From assembly GCA_963931865.1 (NCBI GenBank), contig OZ007508.1:16727104-16791103 (forward strand): 64,000 nucleotides of DNA, in the 5' to 3' direction. Source of the stretch: Axinella damicornis. Taxonomy: Eukaryota > Porifera > Demospongiae > Axinellida > Axinellidae. Below, one piece after another: positions 22,274 through 34,428 of this stretch. Within the stretch, counting starts at the first letter, position 1; each line of letters begins with the position of its first letter. Below the pieces are notes generated by a model. That model made no database searches. It saw only the letters and a list, made by a program, of their open reading frames with translations, and was not told where the DNA came from. The position numbers were made by a program, and so were the translations under genes.

Positions 22274-23387
22274 TACGTGTGGTATCTGGTGTACACAGAA
22301 ATGGAAATGGAAGCCTGGATGTTTCCGTCGCACTGTATGGAACCTCACATATATTACTGAAATGTCAATGTAAAAGGCATGGTCAATAAAAGATGGCTGC
22401 ACAGTATGATCAAGGGCTGCTGAATGTAATCACGTTACCACGGGAGACATCCCAGGAAGTCTCAGGACTTCACTGGAGTGTACAACCACGAACTGTGTGC
22501 ATGTAGCTGAGTACGTGGGACATCCCAGGAGGTCCTGAGGATACCCTAGCACTATACCCTGAGGACTGCGGTGGAGTGTATGACTGGGGCTGTGTGCAAG
22601 TAGCTGAGTGGGACATTCCAGGAAGTCCCGGGGATGTCCTAGGATTTCAGTGGAGTGGGACCACATACACAGAAAGGAGGGGACACTCTGGGTCACCACA
22701 GGACTTGAAAAGAATCTTAAATGCTGTGACTTATGGTGGCAGTCCTAGATACTTGTATCGGGACTTGCCAATAGCAGCTTCCCAGAAATCTTTGTGCACT
22801 AGCTACTACCGTAATCTCCCGATAATACACCCATGGGCAATGAATATTAGTGGCTACTCAAAGAGGGGGGTGGGCATATTTCTCGGATTCACTGCACTCG
22901 GAAGTAGGCTCACTGCACTCAAAAGTAAGACCCAGTCACTGCACGTGCAAAATAGTGCCATGAGCCACACTGCAACAGTCATTCTAGCACTACTACTCCC
23001 TGGTGAGCAGGAACAATCTCTTCGTGTGAGTAGCTGCAGGAACAACAAACGAGATCGAGCTAGACACAGCAGGAGTGGTTGAAGTACATGGAGTGCAAAG
23101 ACCATCTTTGGGACTTGCCAATCGCTGCTGCTTCTGAGAAATCCGTACTGTGCTGCTGGTGTTACGCTAGGTGATTGCACACACGAAGATACAAACCAGC
23201 AAAGTGCAGTGTGTGCAGCATGCACTAGTACACAGCTGATTAATGATAATGAAATTCATTGGAAACGGTATCACAATAGCCAGCCTTCATTTCTTAGTCC
23301 AACCTCTCACAGTACTACATGTACTTCCAGAGCCAGTCCAGTGCTTTCCTGTTCAAGGTAATAGGGTGGGCATACTTTCGAGTAATA

Positions 23388-24363
23388 CCGTATTCTCCCA
23401 CTAATACGCCCCCTCCGAAAATACACCCTCCCCCTCTTTTTGCCCAAGTTCCTGCACAGGGTAGTTTAATTTGTTTTAACCCTGGTGAGTGTCTTCTGGA
23501 ATATCTAAACTACATGTGTGCAACTTCGGATCATCGATACAAGTCATCTCGTTGCCACTCTTCTGCAGGAAGTACCAGGAAATGTCCCGTTGTAACTGAC
23601 CGACAGTATTGCTGTTCTGGATGATGGCTACAGCGAAGTCGTCGTGAATGTTATGGCCCTCGCGATTGGCAGCTCTTCTTGCCGATATAGGCAGTCCTGT
23701 CAAGTCTCACGCATCCTGCGTGAGACACACGCATTTACGTGTCATCTCACGCTCACACGCATATCCAAATCTCACCATTTGCACAGCGCATGTTACTGTT
23801 GATTTTGGCTCCCTTTGAACACTGAAGCACAAAGTAGTAAGCATTTCATTGACTTCCCTAAGTGGACACTGACAGGTTTCTCAATGGTTGATTCAATTAT
23901 ACCCACTTACATGACACATGTTCAAGTTCTCAATGCAACAACGAATTTGATAGTGAAGTTGTTTAGAAACTGTTTTATTAATTTCTGCCTTGACCTTGAC
24001 CTTCACAGGTCAAATTCGTCTTTGTGAAGGGTATTTATTGTGTCACGAGTTCAAATTGGATGGGTCTCACTCATTTTGTGCCAATCTCACTCATTTTGAG
24101 GTGGGGTCTCACTCAAGTGACGCTGCCGACCTTGACAGGTCTGTATAGGGAAACCACGCATGATGACCACGAACAGTACGGGAGATCATTTGTACTTTTG
24201 TAACTGTGAACATGAACCGTGGCAGTGTCATAACAGTGTTGTGTATGTAGCAAAAGGGCGTATAATCGAGACTAATTGCATATTTGAAAATACGCCCCCT
24301 CCCCACTTTGCGCTGGATGTAGTGCACAAAATGGGGGGAGGGCGTATTAACGGGAGACTACGG
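23388..24363. mobile_element. 976-bp TA-flanked non-autonomous element
   Basis: Starts CCGTATTCTCCCACTAATAC and ends with the complement-like GTATTAACGGGAGACTACGG; TA flanks both sides (23386-23387, 24364-24365). The interior is matched in pieces at 28200-28680 and 29500-29570, where about 0.8 kb of other sequence separates the parts, suggesting a nested insertion in that second copy. Shorter relatives share its ends. No open frame stands out. Confidence 0.55.
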
Positions 24364-24668
24364 TAAGCAACAACTTGTTGCGAAAATGGGTTGTGGTGTA
24401 TTTTCGAAGGTGGGCGTATTATATCGGAGATTACGGTAGTACTAAGTGATTGCACACATGAAGACACAAACATGCAGAGCACAGTACGCATGCAGAGTCT
24501 CATGTCATGCATCAGCTAGTCCAGCACAACTGATTATGTGCAGTGGCACACAGCATTCAATGAAATGGAGACCACAAATAGCCAACGTCCATTTGTTAGT
24601 CCACCTTCTTTCACATTGCTTCTTCCCGAGTTATTCCAGTGCTTCCTGTTTGAGATAACAGGATGGGC

Positions 24669-25049
24669 TAGCCTGGTACCCAGGGTGGGGCCTGGTACCC
24701 AGGGTGGGGCCTGGTACCCAGGGTGGGCTAGCCTGGTACCCAGGGTGGGGGCTGGGGCCAGGTACCCAGGGTGGGGCCTGGTACCCAGGGTGGGGCCTGG
24801 TACCCAGGGTGGGGGCTGGTACCCAGGGTGGGGCCTGGTACCCAGGGTGGGCTAGCCTGGTACCCAGGGTGGGGGCTGGGGCCAGGTACCCAGGGTGGGG
24901 CCTGGTACCCAGGGTGGGGCCTGGTACCCAGGGTGGGGCCTGGTACCCAGGGTGGGGCCTGGTACCCAGGGTGGGGCCTGGTACCCAGGGTGGGGGCTGG
25001 TACCCAGGGTGGGGCCTGGTACCCAGGGTGGGGCCTGGGTACGAGGCTA
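24669..25049. mobile_element. Foldback MITE whose interior is a GGTACCCAGGGTGGGG minisatellite
   Basis: It begins TAGCCTGGTACCCAGG and ends GCCTGGGTACGAGGCTA, the ends of the TAGYCTCG family. Between them are about 19 tandem units of CCTGGTACCCAGGGTGGGG with variants, clearly derived from the element's own end. The flanks AGGATGGGC and AGGGTGGGG match at 7 of 9 bases. ORFs across it are repeat artefacts. Confidence 0.7.
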
Positions 25050-25230
25050 AGGGTGGGGTACTTTCATACAATAAATGACCTTAATTTGTAGCAAACATTT
25101 ACACATATTTTAGAGAGTGGGTGTACTATCGGGAGATTATACTATTACATTGTATCAGCAGACAAGCAAGGTGATATCATATAGTGGGAAATTTCAAATT
25201 TTGATGAATCGTAAACAAACAAGTTATAGT

Positions 25231-25715
25231 TATAATGTGATTTTTAATTTCGCGACAAGGGGTCAATGGTGACCACACCCCCTACAATTCCCACGTGTAA
25301 ATACTTCAGCATGCAATCTATAGTAAGAGGCTACCACACTCATCAAAAACGTTTGGACTGCTGCCCTTTTGGGAAGAACCACAATGCCAAAGGGAGTGCT
25401 TTGCACAGGTTGGAAGTACATGTATTGCTTAAATGACATCTAGCTGAGAGGCTACCATTGGCAGAGCACAGAGCACAGTATGCATGCAGAGTCTCATGTC
25501 ATGCATCAGCTATAGTCCCGCACAACTGATTATGTGCAGTGGCACTTCGATGAATATTGAACAAACATGTTAGAATGTGATTTTTTAATTTCGCAACAAG
25601 GGGTCGATGATGACCACACCCCCTACAAATCCCACGTGTAAATACTTAAGCATTCACTCATCAAAAACATGTGGACTGCTGCCCTTTTGGGAAGAACCAC
25701 CATGCCAAACGGAGT
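25231..25715. repeat. Two direct copies of a roughly 150-bp segment
   Basis: The segment TTTAATTTCGC.ACAAGGGGTC...GGGAAGAACCAC.ATGCCAAA occurs at about 25240-25395 and again at about 25578-25714. Between them is a piece (25455-25550) that repeats 24470-24555. Confidence 0.7.
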
Positions 25716-26007
25716 GAGTATAATTATAATGGTGAGGTGGAAAGTGCAGCTGTCTTCCCAAGTGTTGGCATTTGCTCGTGATGATCTGTACCTCACAAAC
25801 ATTTCCAGCTCTACAGCACACATACACATTGTGGATAATGATGAACAATACATACATCAACAAACATTGATGTGGCACAATAACAGCAAGTACAATCACG
25901 GGCAGTTGAGTCGTACTTGCTTCCAGGGTTGACACAACCCGGGGGCAGAGCAACAGAGAAGTCAATGTTTACTACTTAAATTTTATGTCCACAACAATCT
26001 ATCATAC

Positions 26008-26194
26008 CTTCATCTTGCTGACGAGATAGTTTCTGGAGTTGCTCCTCATAGACATTCACTTCCTTCTGCCACATTTCTTCCATCTCCTTTGCCGTTTGCA
26101 TCTCCTGCTGTACAGAAATTAGCCTCTCTTCAACTTGTCTCCTCCTAGCCTCCCCACACCCGTCACTCAGCTCTTGCATCAATGAGGCCTTCTC
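26008..26194 (-). CDS. Coiled-coil exon
   Basis: Minus-strand exon between a GTGTAG acceptor and a GTATGA donor, 187 nt. It encodes EKASLMQELSDGCGEARRRQ, then VEERLISVQQEMQTAKEME and EVNVYEEQLQKLSRQQDE, a clear heptad-rich helix with few breaks. The exon ends in phase 1. It lies on the same strand as, and downstream of, a set of micro-exons encoding similar peptides (30169-43381), and I infer one gene. The family is not recognised. Further 3' exons below 26008 were not found. Confidence 0.55.
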
Positions 26195-27269
26195 CTACAC
26201 AGGGAACACATAGTACCATCGAAATGTGCCCCCATCCTCACAACAGTTGGCTTACATATCTCATGATTGATATACACATGCAGCCCTCTAATTTCTTGAA
26301 CATCACTTGAAGTACGTAGAGTAGTATAGAGACACTTAGTGGTACTGATGAGGGCAGTGAAATCTAGTAAGGACGTTGGTCATGCTCATGCTTCAGCTCA
26401 TGCAAGTAGGCACTCACAGTTATAACCATACAATGAACTAACAGGTTCATTGTATGGTTTAACGCTAAGCAAAGATAGCGTAGTGAAGGGAATATTCACT
26501 TCAATCTGAAAGTCAAAACTTGCCCAAAAGGTTACGGTAACCGTTTCAACCCTGCGGAAGAACATCCCACACTAGACAGGTGCTTGATATGTCCTCTATG
26601 GTAGGTACAATTACAGAAACTCAGTCATCAATGGCAGGCTAACTGTGGCAGTGAGTATGAGGTGCATGGAGTGAGATACTGTAGTCACCTGCTAATCCCC
26701 CCCCCCCCCCCCTATTTTGCACACTACTTTGAGTCTAAAGTGGGAAGAGGGTGTTTAATCGAGTATTAGATTAGTCTTGACTATTGACTATATGCCAACA
26801 CAAAATGCAAGGACGTCTTCTTTGCTGTAGCTATCCACACAAACAGCAACAATGTTGGTCATGTACCACGAGACATTGCCCAAGTCGGCTGGTACTACCA
26901 ACTGAAGATTGCAGTAAGATAACCTGCACCATCAGTGCTAGGGCGACTGGATACCAAGACTGGATACAAAGACTGGGTGGTTCTGACGAGTGCCTATGTC
27001 TTCAGGCGGATATGAAAACACTATGATAGGCTTATAACTTTGTTCGATAAGCTACGTAAAAGCTTACAAAGTGGTTATTGGTCCGGTAAGTTATGGCCAG
27101 GGGCAGTGCTGATGAATGCTGAATGCACAAGTGTGTCCATCACCTATACTTAAAGTATGTACTTCCTGCCGGACAACAGCTTAAGCTATACACTTCAAGC
27201 TGACTTTGTAAACTAGTTACTAACAAAAGATTCACAGATTACCATACATATATCACATGTATACTGCAC

Positions 27270-27388
27270 GTGTATAGTTGATATTCTAGAAGACACTCAC
27301 CACAGTCAAACTACCCTATGCAAGAACTTGGGGTGGGGGGTGGGGGGGGGGGGGTATTCAAAGGAGGCTTATTAGTGGGAGACTACGG
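27270..27388. mobile_element. Short TA-family element with G-rich interior
   Basis: Carries AGAAGACACTCACCA, CCCTATGCAAGAACTT, a G-rich run (about 27329-27354) and GTGGGAGACTACGG followed by TA. Same family as 23388-24363. Confidence 0.5.
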
Positions 27389-27481
27389 TAATTCACAAAC
27401 TGGGAGTGGTTGACAAAATACCTGTCTTAAGTGGCAGTAACAATACAAGCATATTCCACGTAGTCATACATTTCCATTAAC

Positions 27482-27719
27482 CAGTGGCGGTTAGCAAAAG
27501 TAACTTACGTCTACTGTACAGCAGTTTTGGATTTGTTCCGATCATCATTTTTAGACTCCAACACTAGACAAATCACCTTGAACTTCAAATCTCAGGTCAG
27601 ACATGTGTCATGAATGCATTCATGTGACCGGTAGTGGGTGTGGCAACACAAAATGTTTCAGGCGCACTTCATGCACCAGTGGCTGAACCTCCCTTTCTAA
27701 ATTTCTAAATTCGCCACTG
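27482..27719. mobile_element. Non-autonomous element with CAGTGGCG ends (hAT-like)
   Basis: Starts CAGTGGCGGTTAGC, ends AAATTCGCCACTG. ATTAAC is repeated on both sides (27476-27481, 27720-27725), shorter than the usual 8 bases but in the right place. Confidence 0.55.
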
Positions 27720-27837
27720 ATTAACTGTTCAGAACAAATAGATCACAAGCAATTGTTTTGAATGGTAGGAGTAAGTGTGGAAGCTGCAAATCATGGAACA
27801 GAATCTACTCATTGTGCATCGTAGTGTCTTGGGAGTA

Positions 27838-28124
27838 CCATAGTCGCGCGTTATTAGGCGCATGCGCCTATAACTCCACAGGAAGGAAATATGCGCCTAT
27901 AAGCGAGATGCGCCTAGCGCCTAATAACAATATTTTTATCATGAATAGGAAGTGCGCTTCAATTGGAATTTAGCTGTTTACCACTCCGCATGATCGAAAA
28001 CGGCTGAGTTTCTGAAAGAAGACTGCAGCGCTTAACAGCGAGTACCTGGGACGACAGTTGGACCAGCGCCTAACAGCGAATATGCGCCTATAAGTAAGAT
28101 GTGCCTAATCACGCGCGACTACGG
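27838..28124. mobile_element. TA-flanked MITE with GCGCCTAATAACGCG ends, copy 1
   Basis: Starts CCATAGTCGCGCGTTATTAG, ends with the near-complement CACGCGCGACTACGG; TA on both sides. Interior contains repeated TATGCGCCTATAAG. Second copy at 51176-51464. Confidence 0.7.
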
Positions 28125-28680
28125 TATGCCCATACGTGATACACTGTCAAAGACGGGGGTGAGCTTATTTTCTGCTTTTGGCTTTGAAAACCTACCCAAC
28201 CTTGCACGTTCGAAAATATGCCCTCTCCCCTCTTTACTGTCCAATGTTCCTGCACAGGGTATAGTTTGACTCATTTTAATGCCCCTTGGTGAGCTTCTTC
28301 TGGAATATCTAAACTACATGTGCTCAGTATGTTACGTTGCGATACAAGTCATATTGCTGCCACTCTTCTGCAGGAATACCAGCAGAGTCTTGGAAATTTC
28401 GTGGTACTGTACATGACCGACAGTATTGCTGTTCTTGGAGCATACACAGCTATAGCAAAGCTGTCGTGAATGTTATTGCACCTCCTTGTCAATGTAGGGA
28501 GGCCATGCAGCTTTGTAAACATGATGACCACAAACAGTACTCTCGGCCTGTTGTAACTCTGTTGTTATGTGAACACGAACCTTGGTAGTGTCATAATAAC
28601 TTGTGTACATACGTAGCATCCTAGCACTTGAGTAAAACTATTTGTGGGGGTGTATACTCGAGACTGATTGCATATTTGAA

Positions 28681-29500
28681 TTTAGAGTATAGTTGTACCA
28701 ATTCCACCAATCAGATTACTCACTGCGAGGTATCTAAATCTGATAGAAAACCTCGTCTTCAATAGAAAACCTCGTACGGGGTTTTCTATTGAGCCCCCAG
28801 GATACACAATTATTGTTTACTGCCAACTTGAAATCCATGGCAACTACATAAAAATTATAGCATGCAGCTGCTTTAGAATTATTGGCAGTGCACATGTCTG
28901 CGTACTTCTCTGTGTTTGTCTTCGTTGGACGGCTACATCAGTACACGAGAGCTCGAAGGAGGAGCTAAGCGGTAAATGACAGCACTGGTGGGGTGGAGCC
29001 AAGTTGAGGGGCGGAGCCTTATGACTGCTCGTGCGCGCCTTGTCAGCGCTTACCTGCTGCTCGTAGCCAGTCTGTTATTTCTTCGAAAAGGACATCCGAT
29101 GGTAAGTTATTCTGTTGAAAACTGGAGCGCTAGCGTTGCTACCGTTGCTGTACTCTAGACCAAGGGATCTAGAAACCTGAGGGCCCTGGGCTGTAGCGTC
29201 CCGAGCGCAGTGCAGTGAGGGCACACAGCGCTAGTATCTGCCTTGTACTCGTTTCCAGTCTGTTATTTCGTCGAAAAGGACCTCCGGATCCGACTCGTAG
29301 GTTATTTTGTTGACAACTGAAGCGCTAGCGTAGTTATCGTTGCTATACTCTAAATCGGTTAGACACTGAGACCACTGGGATCTACGCGATTTAGAAACCC
29401 TCGGGCCCTTAGTAGCTGCGCTCGGGACGCTACAGCCCAGGGCCCTCGGGTTTCTAAATCGCGTAGCATGGTCTCAGTGTCTAACCTATATATATGCCCT
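28681..29500. repeat. Sequence interrupting a TA-family element
   Basis: Similarity to the 23388-24363 element stops near 28680 and resumes near 29505. The intervening stretch holds two related pieces (about 29160-29260 and 29275-29350, sharing CTGTTATTTCGTCGAAAAGG) and a large hairpin. No gene seen. Confidence 0.4.
29357..29486. repeat. Long imperfect hairpin
   Basis: GGTTAGACACTGAGACCA and its complement bound arms that also pair ATCTACGCGATTTAGAAACC with its complement. A similar layout (GGTCTACGCG, TTAGATC) occurs at 51660-51760. Confidence 0.6.
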
Positions 29501-30168
29501 CCCTTGATTTTAGGCTGGATGTAGTGTACAAAGGGGGGAGGGGGAGGGGGGTGTTAACAGGAGACTACAGTACTTGTGCGAGAAAGACAGGCCCATTGAA
29601 CACCAGTGAAGGGATTCCTCTCTGATATTGACAGAGCAAACGAGGGTATGTTCTTGGGGTTAGCTGTGCTACAAACATGAGTTACACACACGTCCATGAG
29701 GCAAGTACAGCGACTACACACCAGAGGAAAGGGCACAGACAGGAAGTACAGTGCCGATAATGCTGCTAGTGACTTCTCAACTCTGTTTGATCCCCAAAGT
29801 ACTCGTGTTCACCAGCATGTACTGGGTATGCCCACTGCCACACACCATGCAGTTAAATCCGCAAGTCACCATGTTAATTAAAAAGATTGCCAAATTTTGG
29901 CAGGCAGTTGACCAAATTCAATCCCAGCCCTACTTCCTGCTATATGGTAAACAGTAACATTTGTATCAAATTCTAGCAACTATGTGGGCATGGCCTCAGT
30001 GACGACTGTGTGTATACCAGCATAGTCTTCACTGCATGCATGCATGTAACACAGGTACAATGTAGCATCATTGCACAATACACTTATCAATTGGGGGTAT
30101 GGTCCGTGTTACAAACCTCAGCCCTCTCAGGAGCACATACTCCTGTTTCCAACCAAGCCCTGGCTCAC

Positions 30169-30210
30169 CTTCTCCAGCTCTCTTTGCTGTTGCTGGTACT
30201 TTGCTACATC
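30169..30210 (-). CDS. Coiled-coil micro-exon, 42 nt
   Basis: Between CTGTAG and GTGAGC on the minus strand; encodes DVAKYQQQQRELEK, two heptads, in whole codons. Part of the inferred coiled-coil gene. Confidence 0.4.
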
Positions 30211-31191
30211 CTACAGTGGGAGGTAGTGAAGAGGTGGAGATGGTGAATAGTGAACAACACATACACGTACATAAGGTTACATGTTCTACTTTCAAATGAC
30301 CAATAAATGATTTCCTCAGTTTAGACCACTACGTATATGTGCCTCACGCATGCCATTGCAACAGCATGCAATTTCACATCCTCAGCAACTCTCAAATGCT
30401 TCTGTGTTGGCCCATGAGTTCGTAAGGCCAGGTCAGAGATGGTGGCTGCCTCTACAAGAAACTCTTCCATATTAACATTGAAAGTTAAAACTGTGAACGC
30501 ATTACAACTGTGCATGCAAGGTTACGGCTGTTTATGTCAATTATAGTCGTGGGCTACACAATTCTCTCTATTATTAGCCTCAATCTGCAGGTCACTGGTG
30601 CCTGCACTACACACATCGAACACGTCAAATCCTTCAATCAACTCAGAAGCCCCCAATCAATGCTGCAGAAAGCGATTCCTTCAGAACAATGGAAGTGGCT
30701 ATAGGTGGCTTCCTATACAATTTGCAGCAATGATAACAGGGTGAGTACTGCATACGCAGCTGCATAGGCAGGATGTAAACATCATGTTTCCATTCTGTGT
30801 CAACCTGGTACTGCCAAAGGATGACATGCGATGACTTCCTTGAGTGGATCGAGGTTACCAAGAAGAAGCATGTGTAAATCATCTTTACGAACTTACCCAC
30901 CTCCCTCCCTACCTACCTAGCTTGCAGTTCGCATTGACTGTGAATTATGCAGCTATACCCATTTTGATCAACACGATTCCTCTTCACCTGTCAGTCTTGG
31001 GGCTACATGTACGTAGCTCCTAGCTACAAACTATTGGAGTGATTGCCTTGATGTGGACGTCAGTTGGACCAGAGCTAGAGAGGTTGGTGTATGATGACTG
31101 GCGGCTGTCAACGATTGTGGGATTAGGAGAGTCTATGAGCAATCATTAAGTTGGAACCGACTACAACAAACGGTACAGCTGTAAATAGCTA

Positions 31192-31931
31192 TTGTTGGGG
31201 CTCCATTGGGATTAGGAGATGTGTACCCTTCTAGAATGGCCATGTACGTAGGCATTTTAAGGCAAATTCAGTGCTCTATTACACACCATACCCACTTGGC
31301 CACGCCCAGTCTCCACCCACCTTGGTACACACATCACACCACCAGTGGGCTATGTGCACACCAAGTTTTGCTATCCTAATGTCAATGAGGGTGAGTAACG
31401 AGCATCGATAATACACCCACACAGCAAGTGCAGTCTCTAAGAGTACACCCTAACATACAAAGCCCGTTACTCAACGCCTTTTTGGCTACACCCACCCAGG
31501 TTAGTAATCTGCTTGGGCAGGGACCCGTGTCTAGGCTCACCAAAATTGGGACGCAAAGGTCGATACCTATGACGTACAGGGAGGCTGGAACTAGGAGGAA
31601 ATCCTAACGTTAATGAGGGCGAGTAACAAGTATCAATAATACACCCACGTGTACAGCAAGGTGCCTATCCAAAGTCTCTAAGAATAGGATCTCACTGCTC
31701 ACCCTAACGTATGAAGCCCGTTAACTAATTATAGTTGATGTCTTTTAGGCTACACCGACCCAGGTTGGTAATCTGCTCGGGCAAGCACCTGTGTCCAGGT
31801 TCGCCAAAATTTGGCTGCAAAGGGTGATGCCTATGATGTATGGGGAGGCTGGAATTATGGGGAAACGGCATAATTAGCCTACATGCCATTTTATAAGACC
31901 ACATCTCCTAATCCCAATGGAGCCCCAACAA
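31192..31931. mobile_element. Element with 31-base inverted ends and an internal direct duplication
   Basis: Starts TTGTTGGGGCTCCATTGGG and ends with its complement. Inside, about 235 bases at 31375-31610 are repeated in diverged form at 31611-31860 (GAGTAACGAGCATC, TAATACACCCAC, AATCTGCT.GGGCA, GGGAGGCTGGAA). No target duplication was seen and no protein. Confidence 0.6.
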
Positions 31932-32576
31932 ACATTTTTTTACAGCTTTTAGTTGAAGGCCTACCAATATCACCACAAATTATCAGAAATTTAAAGCAGC
32001 ACTTTTCCAAAGGTGTGTCTCCCCTAAACTTTGTCGGATGAAGCCATCCCATATGAAAGCCCATTCTTCATGCTTCAAGATGGTGCAATCGATATTACAA
32101 AACAGTCAAGTATGGGAAAGTTATGAGGATTTGAATAGTTGCTACAGCAGCAAAAATCGGGAATCTTGATGGGATATAATCAGGAAGCCATATAACATAA
32201 TATGAGACTAGAATTTCTAAGGGGGTCACTTGCAAACTTTTGCTGAATTGATTTGGAATTACCCAATGACTGACTTCCTTCAACATGAAACCACTAATTG
32301 CACAGCTGATTACATGCAAGTCTGATTGACATAGAGTGCCATGGAGACATGTGTCTCAAAGCAGAAACCATTGCTGAAATTGAACTGGACTGCTCTCTAC
32401 TGTGCCATTGTGGGTTTTATGTGGGCTGTACCTGAGACTGTTGGGTGAATATGGGAGTCTGAACTCTTTGGAATAGAACACAGGGATGCTTGAATAATTA
32501 GAGGGTTCAGAATCACTATGGTACCACACCACTACCACTGCACCACACACACAAGAGGAACATGAACAGTACATAC

Positions 32577-32597
32577 CTGCAAGAAGTCCTGTTTGAC
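32577..32597 (-). CDS. Micro-exon, 21 nt
   Basis: Between CTCCAG and GTATGT on the minus strand; encodes VKQDFLQ, one heptad. On its own this is weak; its value lies in belonging to a run of similar exons. Confidence 0.3.
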
Positions 32598-32722
32598 CTG
32601 GAGGGGAGATGAAGGCAGTGATTGGGTCACAAAGTGGTGTACATTGTTCACTACATCATGTGTACAGTCATGTGATATGCACAGTTTTGGTTACTGCTGT
32701 ATCCACAACCCACCCACCCCCC

Positions 32723-32723
<1 letters not shown>

Positions 32724-32774
<51 letters not shown>
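32724..32774. repeat. (CA)n microsatellite
   Basis: About 25 uninterrupted dinucleotide units. Shorter CA runs occur at 33463-33490, 34415-34430 and 37337-37355. Confidence 0.95.
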
Positions 32775-32776
<2 letters not shown>

Positions 32777-33457
32777 AACACTACACGTGCCACAGATACA
32801 CAAACATATATACTAGGCGAATGCATTGCATTGTGGGGTGAGCGTGAGCGAGTGCGTGTGCCGTGGCCTTGTACCCAGGCCCACATGCGGAACGTGGACC
32901 ACGTGAGGGCCTGGGTACGAGGCTACGGTGTGCAGCCTGCAGCGGAATGTTGAGCATTTGCATGCACATGACTGTCACAGAACGTTAACTGAGAAGAGCA
33001 CAACCTTAGGCCACAGAATACTATCATACAGGTCTTCTCGTTCTCTGCTGACGCCAGATCTGGGCATCACTGGTCACACATGTAGCTAGCCTAGCTACAT
33101 GTACATGTGCCGTGAGTTGAGTGTTTCCGAGCGCAGGCCAGCCACTGAGTTCCCATTCTCTGGCAATACCTGAAGCAGTCGAACAGGCACATGATCCCCC
33201 ACCACGTGCTATACCCTTGTTGAGGTAGACAATCTCCGGTTCCAAGTCGACGTTGCAATTGCGCAATGGTACATAGTGAGTTCTAGTCGAATTAACACAT
33301 GACGCAATGACACGCAAAATACAAGAAGGAAGTGATTTACGGCATGACGTACGACAAACATAAACATATTGAAAATTTATATATATATATATATTGAAAA
33401 TTTGCAGCAAACTCATCTATGTGGGGCTCGCTCATGTTTGCCCCAACCAACTCACAC

Positions 33458-33494
<37 letters not shown>

Positions 33495-33980
33495 CACATA
33501 TACACATCATAAGTTGTACAGTTACTCGTGTACAATGTAGTTGTTAGTACATGAGTGGGAGGGTAATACAGGGGAACAGAGGGTTCCAGGCTGGCAGTAC
33601 GATCAAGGACAATACAGAACAGAGAACTGAATGTTCCCTTTATTGTCGAATAAGGGTGTAATGCTTTTCCGTGAAAACTGTAGTGACACACCTGTACCCA
33701 AAGTCGTCTATCCCCCATGTGTAGGATTCGACAACTTCGTTCATGACACAATTATAGTTGCTTCTGAATCATCCACCCCCAAAAAATGTTCTCTTTCATG
33801 CTAGAATTGACACCTACAAAAGCTGCATGTGGCTAGGAAACAGTGAAGCCCATTTTACTGACTTAATAATCTAGCAGTTGACTTGCTTAACCAACAACAT
33901 ACCCCAAACTTGTCCATGTAATTACACAAATACACCCACGCAAGTACAACCACTTGTGGATACCACATCTTAAGTAGGTA

Positions 33981-34253
33981 CAGCGGTTTGCACCAAACTT
34001 GCAATTTTAGAAGTCGTCATCCGTCAAGTGCGCATGCGCACATTTCACAACACATTCATTTAGCCCGGAATATGGCCGGTACGTCGTATGAGCCTTGTAG
34101 GACTAGCGACGTCGTATGAGCCTCGCTGTAAGCGCTAGTCCTACAAGGCTCACACGACGTACCGGCCATATTCCGGAATTTGTGGTGAAATGTACGCATA
34201 CGCACTTAGACGGATGACGACTTCCAAAATTGCAAGTTTGATGCAAACCGCTG
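33981..34253. mobile_element. TA-flanked palindromic MITE
   Basis: Arms of over 100 bases start CAGCGGTTTGCACCAAACTT and close TGCAAACCGCTG, pairing almost throughout, including CCGGAATATGGCCGGTACGT near the centre. TA stands on each side. Resembles Tc1/mariner-type foldback elements. Confidence 0.7.
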
Positions 34254-34394
34254 TACATGTATGCAGAGACATGACCCCTACAGGTGATTGTGACAAATGA
34301 AGAGTGGGTGGGGACAAACACATACTAGCTCACAAGGTACAAGGTTCTATGGCATCTGGGGGTCCTAGCCTATATATATATGGGGGTCCAGGGT

Positions 34395-34397
34395 CCC

Positions 34398-34414
<17 letters not shown>
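34395..34414. repeat. 20-base C tract
   Basis: Homopolymer directly followed by a (CA)n run. Confidence 0.9.

Positions 34415-34428
<14 letters not shown>

Noticed and set aside
23476..23703. Minus-strand exon encoding a peptide ending DIPEDTHQG
   Set aside because: The same sequence recurs at 13085, 27270, 28295 and 53803 as part of a transposon family, so the AG and GT signals are probably incidental.
24538..25091. Gly/Trp/Pro-rich open frames on both strands
   Set aside because: Artefact of the GGTACCCAGGGTGGGG array, open in several frames at once.
32593..32953. Thr/His-rich and Cys/Val-rich frames
   Set aside because: They are translations of a (CA)n microsatellite.
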